Positions 46,194 to 56,580 of a stretch of DNA of 64,000 nucleotides are shown here, one piece after another. The stretch covers positions 62,001 through 126,000 of the forward strand of contig CAVXYG010000018.1 of NCBI GenBank assembly GCA_963766005.1, read 5' to 3'. The translations under genes were made by a program, and so were the position numbers. Under the pieces are notes generated by a model, which saw only the letters and a list, made by a program, of their open reading frames with translations, was not told the origin of the DNA and searched no databases. Origin of the DNA: CAVXYG01 sp963766005 (GTDB taxonomy: Bacteria > Actinomycetota > Actinomycetes > S36-B12 > GCA-2699445). The first letter of the stretch is position 1; every line of letters starts with the position of its first letter.

Positions 46194-48738
46194 TCACTGC
46201 GCGGAGAAGATCAGTCCGATGCTGGCCTGATCTGGGTTGCCGGCCGCGTCGCTGCCCTTGACCGACAGCCAGTACGACCCGCCCGCCGCCGCACCTTCAA
46301 AGGAGTAGCTGAAGGTGCTGCCCACCGCGCCAGGCTCGTCCAAGGTTGCCGATGAGCGGAGGAATGACCCCCAACTCTTGCTGTCCGGATCCCACCACTT
46401 GCCTGAACTGCGGTCCTTGATGGCAACATCCACCGAGCCCACCGCCCGATCGTCGGTGATCGATCCGCTGATCACCACCGGTCGGTCCACCGTCGACTGG
46501 TGCGTTGGCGATACGAAGTCCAGCAGCGGACCCTGTGGTGTCAGGGGCGGCGCCCCCTGCCACGGCGAAACGCGTACCCGGGAATGGCGTGGCGCTGAGG
46601 TTGCGCGCCACGTCGTAGGCCCGCGCCTGCGCGAAGTACTGGTGCCCGTACTCGGGGGCCACGAAGTAGTTCTCGAAGGTTCCGTTCGCCGGATCACCGA
46701 TGGTCGCCGAGAGGTTCCACACCTTCTTGGAGTCCCACGCCGCAAGGTTGGCGTTCCACCACTCCTTGGTGCTCTCGTCCCGGATCGCCACTTCGACGAT
46801 GCCGATGCGCTGGTTGTCACCATAGTTGCCGGTGATGGTGACGGGCGACTCCGCCGGCACCGTGGAACCAGCGGCGGGGCCACTGATCGTGACCGTGGGC
46901 TTCACCGCGTCGGAGGCCGGTACCGCAGCGCCGGGGTCGAAGACCTGGATGCGGTTGTTGCCGGTGTCAGCGACGTAGAGCCGACCGGCGGCATCCTTGC
47001 TCAGTCCCGACGGGTCGATGAACTGTCCCGCGTACTTGCCCCGCGTGCCGAAGTCGCCGATATGCGATCCCGACAGCGTGAAGGCGCTCACGCGGTTGTT
47101 GCCGGAGTCCGCGACGTAGACCGTGCTGCCGATGATCTCAACGTCCCATGGCTTCACGAACTGCCCGGCATTCTTGCCGGAGGATCCGAAGCTGAAGCGG
47201 TAGTTGTAGCCCGCGTCGTAGACTCGCACAACATCGTCGTGCCAACTCGCCACATAGACCCATCCGTTCGCCGGATCGATGCCGATGCCGCTGTTCCGCG
47301 CCTGGATGCGCTGGATCTCCTGGCCGTTGCTGGCGTTGAGCACCTTCCAGTAGCCCGAGACGTAGTCGGTCACGTACGCGCGGCCGTTGAAGACCTCGAC
47401 GTTCAGCGGCCAGCGGAAACTGCCGGTGCGCGAGGAGTCGAACCCGTCGCCAGCGGTGAACAGGTAGTTGCCGTTGCGGTCATACACGCGCAGGTTGTGA
47501 TCGCGGGTGTTGACCACCCAGATGTTGCGGTTGGCCGGGTCCACCGCCATCCCGCGCGGGTAGTTCATGCCGTACGGGGCCAGGGAGTTGCGGAAGCCCC
47601 AGGCGTCGATGGCCTTGCCGGTAGCGTCGAACTTCTGGAACCGGTTATTCCAGGAGTCGGCACCCCAGACGGTCCCGTCGACCGGATCCACCGCGACTCC
47701 TCGCACCTGCGAGAACCCGCCGAGCGGCGGCGGGGCGGCCGGGTCGGGGTAGGTGCCGATCAGGGCACCAGTCGGGGAGAACTTGTGGACCCGGTAGTTG
47801 CCGTAGTCGGCGACCCACGGGTTCCCGTTGCCGTCGAGTTCGACCTCGCGACCGCCGTCGGCGAACTGCCCAGCGCCGCTGCCCTCCGACCCGAAGGTGC
47901 GTACCGGGGCACCGGCGAGGGTGAAGACGTCCACCTGTGACGCCTGCGCGTCGACGACGTACAGCAGGCCCTTCGCCTTGTCGATGGCGACACCGCGCAG
48001 GTCTCCCTTGAACTGGCCCAGGCCTGTGCCGGGTGACCCGATGTCGCGGACCCAGGTCCCGTTCGGGCGGTAGACATGGACGGTCAGGTTGCTGGCATCG
48101 GCGATGTAGGCGTTGCCGTCGCTGTCGGTTGCCACGCCGTGCAGTTCGCGGCCGAATTCGCCCGGGTTGCTGCCAGCGGAGTTGCCGAAGGAGTTGAGGA
48201 AGGAGACCCCGCCGGATCCGTTCAACTGGTAGCGAAGGACGTTCGGGCTGCGGTCGTTGTGCGCGTCAGCGATCCAGAGGACGCCGCCGGCGTCGATGTG
48301 CGCCCAGACCGGGTAACCGCCCGACACCTTGATGTCGCCGAGGTACGTGCCGTCCTTGGCGTAGCGGCCGAAGTGCCCGTACTCGCGGCCCTCCGCAAGC
48401 TCGGCCACATAGATGTCGCCGTTACGGGGGTCGACCGAGATCGTGTACGGCTGCCCGTAACGCTGCTGAACGGAACGGAAGAAGGAGCCGATGTAGGTGC
48501 CGTCGGGGCGGTATCGCTCCACCTGGTAGTTCCAGTAGTCGCCCACCAGGATCTCGTCGGACACCGGGTTGTATTCCAAGCCCCAGGCATACACGCCAGG
48601 TTCTCCGCGTCCACCAAAGGACGCGACGAACTGCGGGGCTGCCCACGCGGCGGCGGCTTGCTGCGGCGAAGGCGGCGACGCGGTCAGCCCTACCGCCACG
48701 AGAACAGCCGCAAAGCCGGCAAAGACAAGACGCTTCAC
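46194..48738 (-). CDS. Secreted NHL protein 5 with two Ig-like modules (one frameshift)
   Basis: The GTG at 48738 has AGGGGGA upstream and opens a signal peptide (MKRLVFAGFAAVLVAVGLTA...). NHL repeats run to about residue 600 (EILVGDYWNYQVERYRPDG; GDIYVAELAEGREYGHFGRY; STVYVADSGNNRVSAFTLSG). Two Ig-like domains follow: PTVTISGPAAGSTVPAESP with VEVAIRDESTKEWWNANLA, and PVVISGSITDDRAVGSVDVA ending ASIGLIFSAQ. A single indel near 46,530 separates the last module; corrected length is 847 residues. It is the first gene of the NHL run and its N-terminal half matches protein 1 closely in plan. The secreted location is clear, while the ligand is unknown. Confidence 0.84.
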
Positions 48739-49453
48739 GTGCGATCCCCCTACTATTGATCCACCCAACGGTGACGCCCCAATCTTACTGACCGCTACCG
48801 CCGAATCGGACGGGGGTGTCCCTGCGTCCGCCGTCATGCGGCTGCGTGTTGTCGGGGCCGACGGTTGGGGTGGTCCCTTTGCACGGCGTGCACGACGTGT
48901 TTTGGTGTCGGCCGGGTGGTTGAGGGTGGCGTTGTGGCTCTCGCCCTCGGCCATCTTGCAGTCGCAGTAGGCGCGGCCGATCGGGTCGGTCCGAAGAGAC
49001 GCCAACGGGCCCAGGAAGGATGTGCGATTGGGTGCTGGCTCCCCGACCCGCCAGCAAACTCGCCGCGGATCCTGATCCCGAAGCGGTGGGTGATCGGGGC
49101 CGAACTAGCGCAAGCGGAGGCTTTGGCCGGCGGCCTCGAAGCGATCCCCCTGCGTTGGACCAGCACGTCGACCGAGGAGCGGGCAGCTTGGGCGGGTGAT
49201 CACAATGGGTCTTCTCGGACAAGGAATCCCACACAGCCGCCGCAATACGGCCCACGGACACGGGCCCGATCGCCACGATCCGGATCTGTTCATCGACTCC
49301 ATAGTGCTGCCCGCTGCTCGCCTGGGCGTCGGCCCTTGGCGCCACATCTGGCAGTGGCTAGTCGGACACGGCGAGTCCGTGATCGGTGTTCCGGCGTCCG
49401 CGACCCCCGGCTGGGGGCCACCAGAAAGACAAACGGGGGCTCACGACCGTTCG
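48739..49453. other. Right end of the island, no intact gene
   Basis: These 715 bp lie between the NHL protein 5 start and the purD stub. They include the probable promoter of the NHL genes, a transposase-like remnant and several short frames without conserved motifs. The junction with purD at 49,454 shows no obvious terminal repeat. Confidence 0.45.
48880..49005 (-). pseudogene. Possible IS110-type transposase remnant (C-terminal fragment)
   Basis: A stretch LRTDPIGRAYCDCKMAEG followed by ESHNATLNHPADT resembles the end of IS110-family transposases (the pattern L-x-x-D-P-x-x-R-A-Y-Y-x-R-K-x-A-E-G-K-x-H-N-x-A-L). Key positions such as the second Tyr and Arg-Lys pair are changed and no N-terminal DEDD domain is present, so it is dead. 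I rate this as a tentative match based on memory of the motif. Its place near the island's right end is suggestive. Confidence 0.4.
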
Positions 49454-49600
49454 GGACAGGTCCAGCGCTTCGGTGCTCACGTCCGCGGCGATGCCGGCAT
49501 TGCCCGGCGCGCACACCACGGACTCGACCTGGGGGTCCTCGACGAGGGCTCGCACCATCGCATGCTCACGGGCCCCGGATCCGACCACGAGAATCTTCAT
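49454..49600 (-). pseudogene. purD: Native purD 5' stub (codons 1-49)
   Basis: Starting at ATG 49600, the stub reads MKILVVGSGAREHAMVRAL and GNAGIAADVSTEALDLS, the N-domain start of GAR synthetase. Homology ends at about 49,454; the frame then runs through unrelated sequence to a stop at 49358. Together with the 3' part at 35,368-36,363 this was one gene, since purD normally precedes purB. Any promoter of the old purD-purB-purC operon now drives only this stub unless transcription runs through the island. Confidence 0.85.
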
Positions 49601-49621
49601 ACGGTCAAGGTTAGGTGTGCG

Positions 49622-49646
49622 CGGCTCGGCGAGCTTCGCCGAGCCG
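49622..49646. terminator. Terminator hairpin between the lipoprotein gene and the purD stub
   Basis: An 11-bp stem CGGCTCGGCGA pairs with TCGCCGAGCCG around the 3-nt loop GCT. It lies 47 bp after the lipoprotein stop, on the path into purD, so purD should have its own promoter. Confidence 0.75.
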
Positions 49647-49693
49647 GGGATGCCGCGGTTGGCCGAATGCCGCACCGCACCGCCGTGGCCGAA

Positions 49694-50272
49694 TCACTGA
49701 GTGGGCGAGGGAGCGGCCGAGGCCAGGTCCTCCGCCGAGTAGCACGGCTGCGTGACGCTGACGAGCGCCTCGTTGAGCGCGTCGTTGCCGTCGTTGAGCG
49801 TCGCGCTGTACTGCTGCGCCGCCGCGTCGTAGACCGCCTGGTCGTCGGTCATCTGCAGGTCCGAGATCAGCGAGTCCACCTCGGCGCGGTAGCCGTCGAT
49901 GTCACCGACGGCTACCCCGATCGCGGTGACGCACTGCTCGTTCAGGGACTGCCTTGCCCCCGCTTGCGACATCGCCTCAGAGAGCGCGGCGAGTTCGTCG
50001 GACACCGGCTGCAGCACCGGGATGAGGCAGGCCGACTGCTCCTCGTAGGTCGCGGCCGTGCTGCACGGCTCCAACTGCGTGTTGTCGGTCGCGGCCGCGA
50101 AGACCTCGTTGTACGCCTCCAGCGAGGCGTTCAGCGCATCGGTGTCGGCCTCCACGAAGAACTCGCTGGTCGCTGCCGCGCTGCTGCTGTCGTCGCTTGC
50201 CCCGTCGGACGACCCGCCGCACGCGGCCAGCCCCAACACGACCACTGCCGCTACCGCCCAACCTCTGACCAT
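49694..50272 (-). CDS. Small lipoprotein, unknown
   Basis: The 192-residue protein has a lipoprotein signal (MVRGWAVAAVVVLGLAACGG; lipobox L-A-A-C) followed by a Ser/Asp-rich linker and a helical domain with Cys in LEPCSTAATYEEQSACLI, LNEQCVTAIG and TQPCYSAED. The four mature Cys probably form two disulphides. I recognise no family. The ATG at 50272 is chosen because the signal peptide begins there. It lies 56 bp after the aminotransferase stop on the same strand and ahead of purD. Confidence 0.8.
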   Translation of the reverse strand: MVRGWAVAAVVVLGLAACGGSSDGASDDSSSAAATSEFFVEADTDALNASLEAYNEVFAAATDNTQLEPCSTAATYEEQSACLIPVLQPVSDELAALSEAMSQAGARQSLNEQCVTAIGVAVGDIDGYRAEVDSLISDLQMTDDQAVYDAAAQQYSATLNDGNDALNEALVSVTQPCYSAEDLASAAPSPTQ

Positions 50273-50327
50273 GACGCCCCACCAATCATCCGCATCCGAG
50301 GACCAGCGTAGCGGCCGGCCGGACTCC

Positions 50328-51638
50328 TCACGCCAGGTAGGGATCGAGCGTGCGCAGTGCCTCATCGAGGACGGCGAGCGCCTCGTCGGCTTCCTCGTCG
50401 GAGAGCACCAGGGGGGGCGCCACGTGCAGCCGATTGCCGACCACCAGGCCGAGCACTCCGAGGCGGCGCAGTGCCGCCCCGAACGCCGCCATCGCCTCGG
50501 CCGGCATCGGCTCCTTGCCCGCTCGGTCGGTGACGAGCTCCAGCGCCCAGAACGCCCCGACCCCGCGGACGTCGCCGACGGCGGCGAACTGCGACCCGAG
50601 GCGCTGCAGCCCGGGGCCGAGCACGTCGGCGCCCAGCCGATCCGCCCGCGCGATCATGTCTTCCTCCGCCATCGCGTGGATGGCGCCGACGGCGGCCGCG
50701 CACGCCAGCGGGTGGCCGGAGTAGGTCATGCCGCCCGGGAAGGGTCGGTCCCGGAACGCCTCGGCGATATGGTTGCCGAACACGACCCCGCCCAGCGGCA
50801 CGGCGCCGGCGTTGATGCCCTTGGCGACGGTGAACAGGTCTGGCACGACGCCCTCGCGCTCGAAGGCGAACCAGCGCCCGGTGCGCCCGAAGCCCGCCAT
50901 CACCTCATCGAGGATCAGCAGGATGCCGAACTCGTCGCACAGGGCCCGGACCCCGGCGAGGTACCCGGGCGGGGGCGGGATGACGCCGCCGGCCCCGATC
51001 ACGGTCTCCAGCAGCACGGCCGCGACGGCGGCGGGGCCCTCGAAGGTGACGACCTGCCGCAGATGCGCCAGCGCCCGGGATGCCTCCTCCTCCGGATCGG
51101 CCGACCAGAAGACCGTCCGGTAGAGGTGCGGGCTGAAGAAGTGGACGTGGTCGACGCCGAACTCGTTGCCGAAGCGCCTCGGGTCGCCGGTCGCGGTGAT
51201 CGAGGCGGTCGTATTGCCGTGGTAGCTGCGGTAGGAGGACAGGATCTTGCGCCGTCCGGTCACCGCGCGGGCGGCCCGGACGGCGTTCTCCACCGCCTCG
51301 GTGCCGCCGGTGGTGAAGAAGACGTAGTCGAAACCGTCGGGAGCCAGCTCGGCGACGAGTCGCGCCGCTTCGCTGCGCGCCTCCACGGGGTAGTTCGGCG
51401 CCGCGGTCGCGAGCCGCTCAGCCTGGCTGATGATCGCGCCGACGACCCGCGGATGCTGGTGCCCGGCGTTGGTGAACACCAACTGCGACCCCAGATCGAG
51501 GTAGCGCCTGCCCTCGGCGTCCCAGACCCGCGAGCCCGCGGCGCCGGTGAGGACCGGTGCGCCGGCGACGCCGGGAATGCCCCACGGGTGCCACACGTGG
51601 TCGCGGTCGCCGGCCAGCACAGCGTCGATGTCGGTCAT
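50328..51638 (-). CDS. Class III PLP-dependent aminotransferase
   Basis: The 436-residue enzyme has the class III pattern: DHVWHPWG, DLGSQLVFTNAGHQHPRV, FFTTGGTEAVENAVRAAR and YRSYHGNTTASI. ILLILDEVMAGFGRTGRWFA carries the PLP-binding Asp, and TVAKGINAGAVPLGGV supplies the Schiff-base Lys. It ends RLHVAPPLVLSDEEADEAL. The wording is closest to the omega-amino acid : pyruvate group (taurine, beta-alanine, or aspartate-family transaminases); the donor cannot be fixed. It is transcribed toward purD. No substrate transporter or dehydrogenase is adjacent to help. Confidence 0.9.
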   Translation of the reverse strand: MTDIDAVLAGDRDHVWHPWGIPGVAGAPVLTGAAGSRVWDAEGRRYLDLGSQLVFTNAGHQHPRVVGAIISQAERLATAAPNYPVEARSEAARLVAELAPDGFDYVFFTTGGTEAVENAVRAARAVTGRRKILSSYRSYHGNTTASITATGDPRRFGNEFGVDHVHFFSPHLYRTVFWSADPEEEASRALAHLRQVVTFEGPAAVAAVLLETVIGAGGVIPPPPGYLAGVRALCDEFGILLILDEVMAGFGRTGRWFAFEREGVVPDLFTVAKGINAGAVPLGGVVFGNHIAEAFRDRPFPGGMTYSGHPLACAAAVGAIHAMAEEDMIARADRLGADVLGPGLQRLGSQFAAVGDVRGVGAFWALELVTDRAGKEPMPAEAMAAFGAALRRLGVLGLVVGNRLHVAPPLVLSDEEADEALAVLDEALRTLDPYLA

Positions 51639-51710
51639 GGGTCCATGGTGCCGACGCCCGCGCGCGCCGGCGGGACCGGGATCCCATCGACCGGCCGTGA
51701 CCCCCGTCCG

Positions 51711-51757
51711 GGCAACGCTGGTCGAGCGGGCTCCGCCCCGCCCCGACCAGCGTTGCC
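51711..51757. terminator. Terminator hairpin after the Na+/H+ antiporter gene
   Basis: A 14-bp perfect stem (51711-51724 with 51744-51757, arm GGCAACGCTGGTCG) with a 19-nt loop, 15 bp after the antiporter stop on the minus strand. Confidence 0.8.
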
Positions 51758-51772
51758 GAGCCCGAGCGCGGA

Positions 51773-53092
51773 CTACTGAGAGCCAGGTGGCTGGTCTTCC
51801 CCCGGCGCCTCGAACAGCCGCAGGCGGGAGTCCCGGGTCCGCGACTCCGCAGCCGCTCCCAGCTCAGCCTCCGGGCGAACGCGCTGGACCCAGTGCCCGT
51901 AGCGCTCGGCCAACGGAGCCGCGCTCACGCCGTGGGCGACGACGCTGAGCAGGACGGTCAGCGAGATCGTGGCCAGCACGATCTCCAGCGGGTCGTTCTC
52001 GGCAAGGCTCTCCAGCGCGATGAGCCCGAAGACGATGGAGGCGAGCCCCCTCGGGCCGAACCACCCGATGAAGGCGATCGTGGGCGCGCGCATCCCGGAG
52101 CCGAGCAGAGCGATCGCGGTGGGCAGCATGCGCAGCACCGTGAGCGCGAGGACGGCGAACAGGGCCTCCCGCCATCCCACGACGGACCAGACCAGAGGCG
52201 CCGCAGCGATGCCGAACACCAGCCACACCCCGTAGCCGAGCGGGTTGGCCAGTTGTTCCACCAGCAGCAGCACGGAGTGGTCTCTCGCCAGGACCTTGGC
52301 GGTCCCGGCGAACGCCATGCCGGAGATGAACGCAGCCACGAATCCGTTCCCCGACGCCAGCAGCGCCACGCCGTAGGCCAGCAGCGGGATCATCAGGACC
52401 GCCAGGGAACGGCTGCCCGAGGAACTGGTCCCTCGCAGTTTGGAGACCGTGATGAGCAGGCCCCCGACGGCCCCGATCACCACGCCCACCACGACACCGA
52501 CCGTGAGCTCCAAGACGGCGTCCACCAGCGGCGTCGACCCGGCGATCCCCTCCGAGCCGGCGACGGAAGCCACGGCGAACAGCACGATCGGCGTCGCTAG
52601 CCCGTCGTTCAACCCGCTTTCGACATTGAGCAGGCGCCGTACCCGCGCCGGGACCACCGGGTTGAGCACGGTCGGGGCGCCCAGGCCGGCGTCGGTCGGC
52701 GCGAGCGCCGCCGCGAGCAGGAGCGCGAACATGGGCGACAACTCCGGGAAGACCAGGGTTGCGGCGCCCCAGCCGACGAGCACGGTGAGGGGGAATCCGA
52801 CCAGCAGCAGCCGACCGATCCCCTTGCGGTCCTCCTCGGCCTCTCTGGGCCGGACGGAGGCCGCGTCGTGGAAGAGGATGAGCACGAGGGTGACCTCGGC
52901 GATCAACTTGATCCCGATCACCTGCTCGGTGTCGAATCCGCCCACCGCGAATCCGATCATGGAGCCGATGCCGACGAACACCAGCGGCGCCGTGACCAGG
53001 ACTCGGTCCAGGCCCGCGGCGACGAGGCAGAAGCCCAGCACCAGCGCGGCGAACAGCACCGAAGCGAGCAGCGCCGGCGAGATTTCTTCCAC
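51773..53092 (-). CDS. CPA1-type Na+(K+)/H+ antiporter
   Basis: The 439-residue protein has about 12 membrane helices. The ion-binding region is clear: LAPTDAGLGAPTVLNPVVP and RRLLNVESGLNDGLATPIV, which hold the Asp residues of the CPA1 T-D/N-D pair, and a later FIGWFGPRGLASIVFGLIAL. A hydrophilic tail of about 40 residues (from about 400) is probably cytoplasmic. It would exchange sodium or potassium for protons to control pH and salt. It stands alone between a terminator hairpin and the divergent lactate permease gene. Confidence 0.9.
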   Translation of the reverse strand: MEEISPALLASVLFAALVLGFCLVAAGLDRVLVTAPLVFVGIGSMIGFAVGGFDTEQVIGIKLIAEVTLVLILFHDAASVRPREAEEDRKGIGRLLLVGFPLTVLVGWGAATLVFPELSPMFALLLAAALAPTDAGLGAPTVLNPVVPARVRRLLNVESGLNDGLATPIVLFAVASVAGSEGIAGSTPLVDAVLELTVGVVVGVVIGAVGGLLITVSKLRGTSSSGSRSLAVLMIPLLAYGVALLASGNGFVAAFISGMAFAGTAKVLARDHSVLLLVEQLANPLGYGVWLVFGIAAAPLVWSVVGWREALFAVLALTVLRMLPTAIALLGSGMRAPTIAFIGWFGPRGLASIVFGLIALESLAENDPLEIVLATISLTVLLSVVAHGVSAAPLAERYGHWVQRVRPEAELGAAAESRTRDSRLRLFEAPGEDQPPGSQ

Positions 53093-53312
53093 GGCTTGAA
53101 CCTAGCGTGCGGGCGGCGCCGAAGCGGCGTGCCTGGACGGGGACGACGATGGAGCCGGCGCCACCGGGCAGACCGGCTGCGGACGACGCCCGACAGCGGT
53201 GCTGCAGAGGCAGCAGGGCGAGGCGCGGGCATGATCCGGCGCCGACGGAGCAGGGGCCTGCTCCTCACTCGCGGGCACGCGTCGCGACACGGTCGTCACT
53301 AGCCTGGCACCA

Positions 53313-54938
53313 ATGACCCCGCTGCAGTGGCTCACGGCCTTGATGCCCGTGCTCTCGGTGGCCGTCCTGCTCGTCGGCCTGCGGATGCCGGCCGTGCGCG
53401 CCATGCCGCTGGCGCTGCTCATCACCGTGGCCTTGGCGCTGCTGGTCTGGCAGGTGGAGGGCTCCTTCGTGGCCGCCTCCATCATGGAAGGCTGGGTCAT
53501 CGCCGCCAGCGTGGTGTTCATCGTCTTGGGTGCCATCGCGCTGATGTTCGTCATGCGTGCCACCGGCGGCCTGGACGCCATCCGCATGGAGTTCCACGAC
53601 CTGTCCGGCGACTCCCGCGTGCAGGCGCTGCTGGTCGGATGGCTGTTCGTGTGCTTCATCGAAGGCGCTGCCGGCTTCGGCACGCCTGCGCCGGTCGCTG
53701 CGCCGCTGCTGATCGCCTTGGGCTTCCCCGCGCTTCCCGCGGTCGCCCTGACCCTCATCGCGGACGTCTCGGCGGTAACGTTCGGCGCCGTCGGAACCCC
53801 GATCCTGGTCGGCATCGCGCAGGGCATCGGCCTCGACCCGAGCATCTCGCAGGACTACGCGTCGCTGCGCGGCATCGCGCTCGGGGCCGCCGGCATCGAT
53901 ATCGCCGTCGGGCTGATCCTGCCGGTAGCGATGATGTGGCTCCTGACGACGAAATTCGCCAGCAGCCCCTCCCGGCAGGCGTTCCGCGAGGTGCTGCCGC
54001 TGGCCCTGGTCGCCGCGCTCCTGTACAGCGTTCCCGCATGGTTGGCGACACGGTTCATCGGGATCGAGTTCGGGGGCATCCTCGGCGGACTGACCGGTCT
54101 GGCCGGTTTCTACATCCTGATCCGCACCGGCCTGCTGATGCCCAAGCGGCGCTGGACCGTGGACCGCGGCTACTTCGATGCGCCTGCCACCGAGCCTGCG
54201 GAGGGTGTCGAGGATCCGGCGCATCACGGTTGGCCGGCGTGGAAGGTGTGGGGTCCATACCTCCTGCTGACCGTGCTGCTGCTCACCAGCCGACTCGTCC
54301 CCCCGGTCAAGGATGCGCTGACCTCGGTCAGCGTCGGGATCCAGGACATCCTCGGCACCGGCCTGTCCTCGACGTTCGAGCCGTTCTACTCCCCCGGGTT
54401 CATCTTCCTCATCGTGGTGCTCGTCACGGCACTGGTGCAGGGGGTGCCCAGGCAGCAGGTAGGGCCGACGACCCGTCGGATCCTGGTCTCGGTCGGCGGC
54501 ACCGCACTGGTGCTGGCCGCCGCCGTCCCGCTGGTTCGCGTGTTCCTGAACTCCGAGGTCAACGACGCGGGGCTGACCTCGATGCCCCTGGAGCTGGCCG
54601 CCGCAGCGACCGACTCGATGGGGACGGCGTGGCCGCTGGCCGCGCCCTTCGTGGGGGCTCTGGGCTCCTTCGTCTCCGGCAGCGCCACCTTCAGCCACCT
54701 CATGTTCGCCTCTCTGCAGGCCGACGTGGCCATGTCGCTGGACCTGTCCGCCGACGTCGTGCTGGCGCAGCAGATCGGCGGCGCGAACGCCGGCAACATG
54801 GTGTGCGTATCCAACGTCGTGGCGGTGGCCGGTGTGACCGGGCTGTTGGGGCAGGAGGGCACGATCATCCGCAGCACGGCGGTCGTCATGCTGGCGTACA
54901 CGTCGTTGTTCGCCGTGGTCGGCTTCGCGCTGGCCTGA
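53313..54938 (+). CDS. lldP: L-lactate permease family transporter
   Basis: The 541-residue protein has 12 or more membrane helices and the LctP/LldP family wording: EGWVIAASVVFIVLGAIALM, FVCFIEGAAGFGTPAPVAAP, SAVTFGAVGTPILVGI, and near the end GALGSFVSGSATFSHLMF and QQIGGANAGNMVCVSNVVA. Members take up L- or D-lactate or glycolate with protons. The ATG at 53313 begins directly with the first helix region. It is the only rightward gene between 27 and 61 kb and has no lactate dehydrogenase beside it. Confidence 0.93.
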   Translation: MTPLQWLTALMPVLSVAVLLVGLRMPAVRAMPLALLITVALALLVWQVEGSFVAASIMEGWVIAASVVFIVLGAIALMFVMRATGGLDAIRMEFHDLSGDSRVQALLVGWLFVCFIEGAAGFGTPAPVAAPLLIALGFPALPAVALTLIADVSAVTFGAVGTPILVGIAQGIGLDPSISQDYASLRGIALGAAGIDIAVGLILPVAMMWLLTTKFASSPSRQAFREVLPLALVAALLYSVPAWLATRFIGIEFGGILGGLTGLAGFYILIRTGLLMPKRRWTVDRGYFDAPATEPAEGVEDPAHHGWPAWKVWGPYLLLTVLLLTSRLVPPVKDALTSVSVGIQDILGTGLSSTFEPFYSPGFIFLIVVLVTALVQGVPRQQVGPTTRRILVSVGGTALVLAAAVPLVRVFLNSEVNDAGLTSMPLELAAAATDSMGTAWPLAAPFVGALGSFVSGSATFSHLMFASLQADVAMSLDLSADVVLAQQIGGANAGNMVCVSNVVAVAGVTGLLGQEGTIIRSTAVVMLAYTSLFAVVGFALA

Positions 54939-55060
54939 AGGCGATGGCTTGGCGCCGGCCAGCGGTGACCGCGCGGTGCCCGTGCCACCGCCGGATCGGC
55001 CGCCGGCCACGCAAGCCGCCGGACGCAGGTCGCGCAGCCGGTCGGCGCCGCCGGAGCCAG

Positions 55061-55128
55061 GTCGCGCACGGCGCGCAGCCCGCCGGTGTCAGTCCAGCAG
55101 GTCGCGCACGGCGCGCAGCCCGCCGGTG

Positions 55129-55150
<22 letters not shown>
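55061..55150. repeat. 40-bp tandem duplication at the purA 3' end
   Basis: The 40-bp unit 55061-55100 is repeated exactly at 55101-55140, and its first 10 bp again at 55141-55150. The second copy includes the last codons and stop of purA plus about 28 bp beyond; the first copy is the duplicate lying just downstream. A degenerate third copy may lie at 55,028-55,060. Confidence 0.9.
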
Positions 55151-56415
<1,265 letters not shown>

Positions 56416-56580
56416 GGCGGACCTCCTTCGCGGCGGCCGCAGCGCTCACCGCACGGTCACGAGGGTACCGAAGGCCCGCGGGTCCGGCTGCCCGCCGGCA
56501 ACTGCGGCGCGGGTCGGATCCCGTGGACACCGGGACCGGGCCGCAACGGGTCGGGGTTCCCGCGCGGCCGCTCCCGGGAC

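Larger units (their letters stand above)
36364..49453. mobile_element. About 13.1-kb island inserted into purD
   Basis: The native purD is interrupted: homology to codons 1-49 stops at 49,454 and homology from codon 90 resumes at about 36,363. Everything between, about 13.1 kb, is absent from an ordinary purD. It holds five leftward NHL-repeat protein genes, a foreign purD front half at one end and a decayed transposase-like fragment near the other. I see no integrase, terminal inverted repeats or target-site duplication at the two junctions. The base composition of the NHL genes is somewhat less GC-rich than that of the flanking genes. Entry by homologous exchange at purD or by illegitimate recombination is possible. 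Confidence 0.7.
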
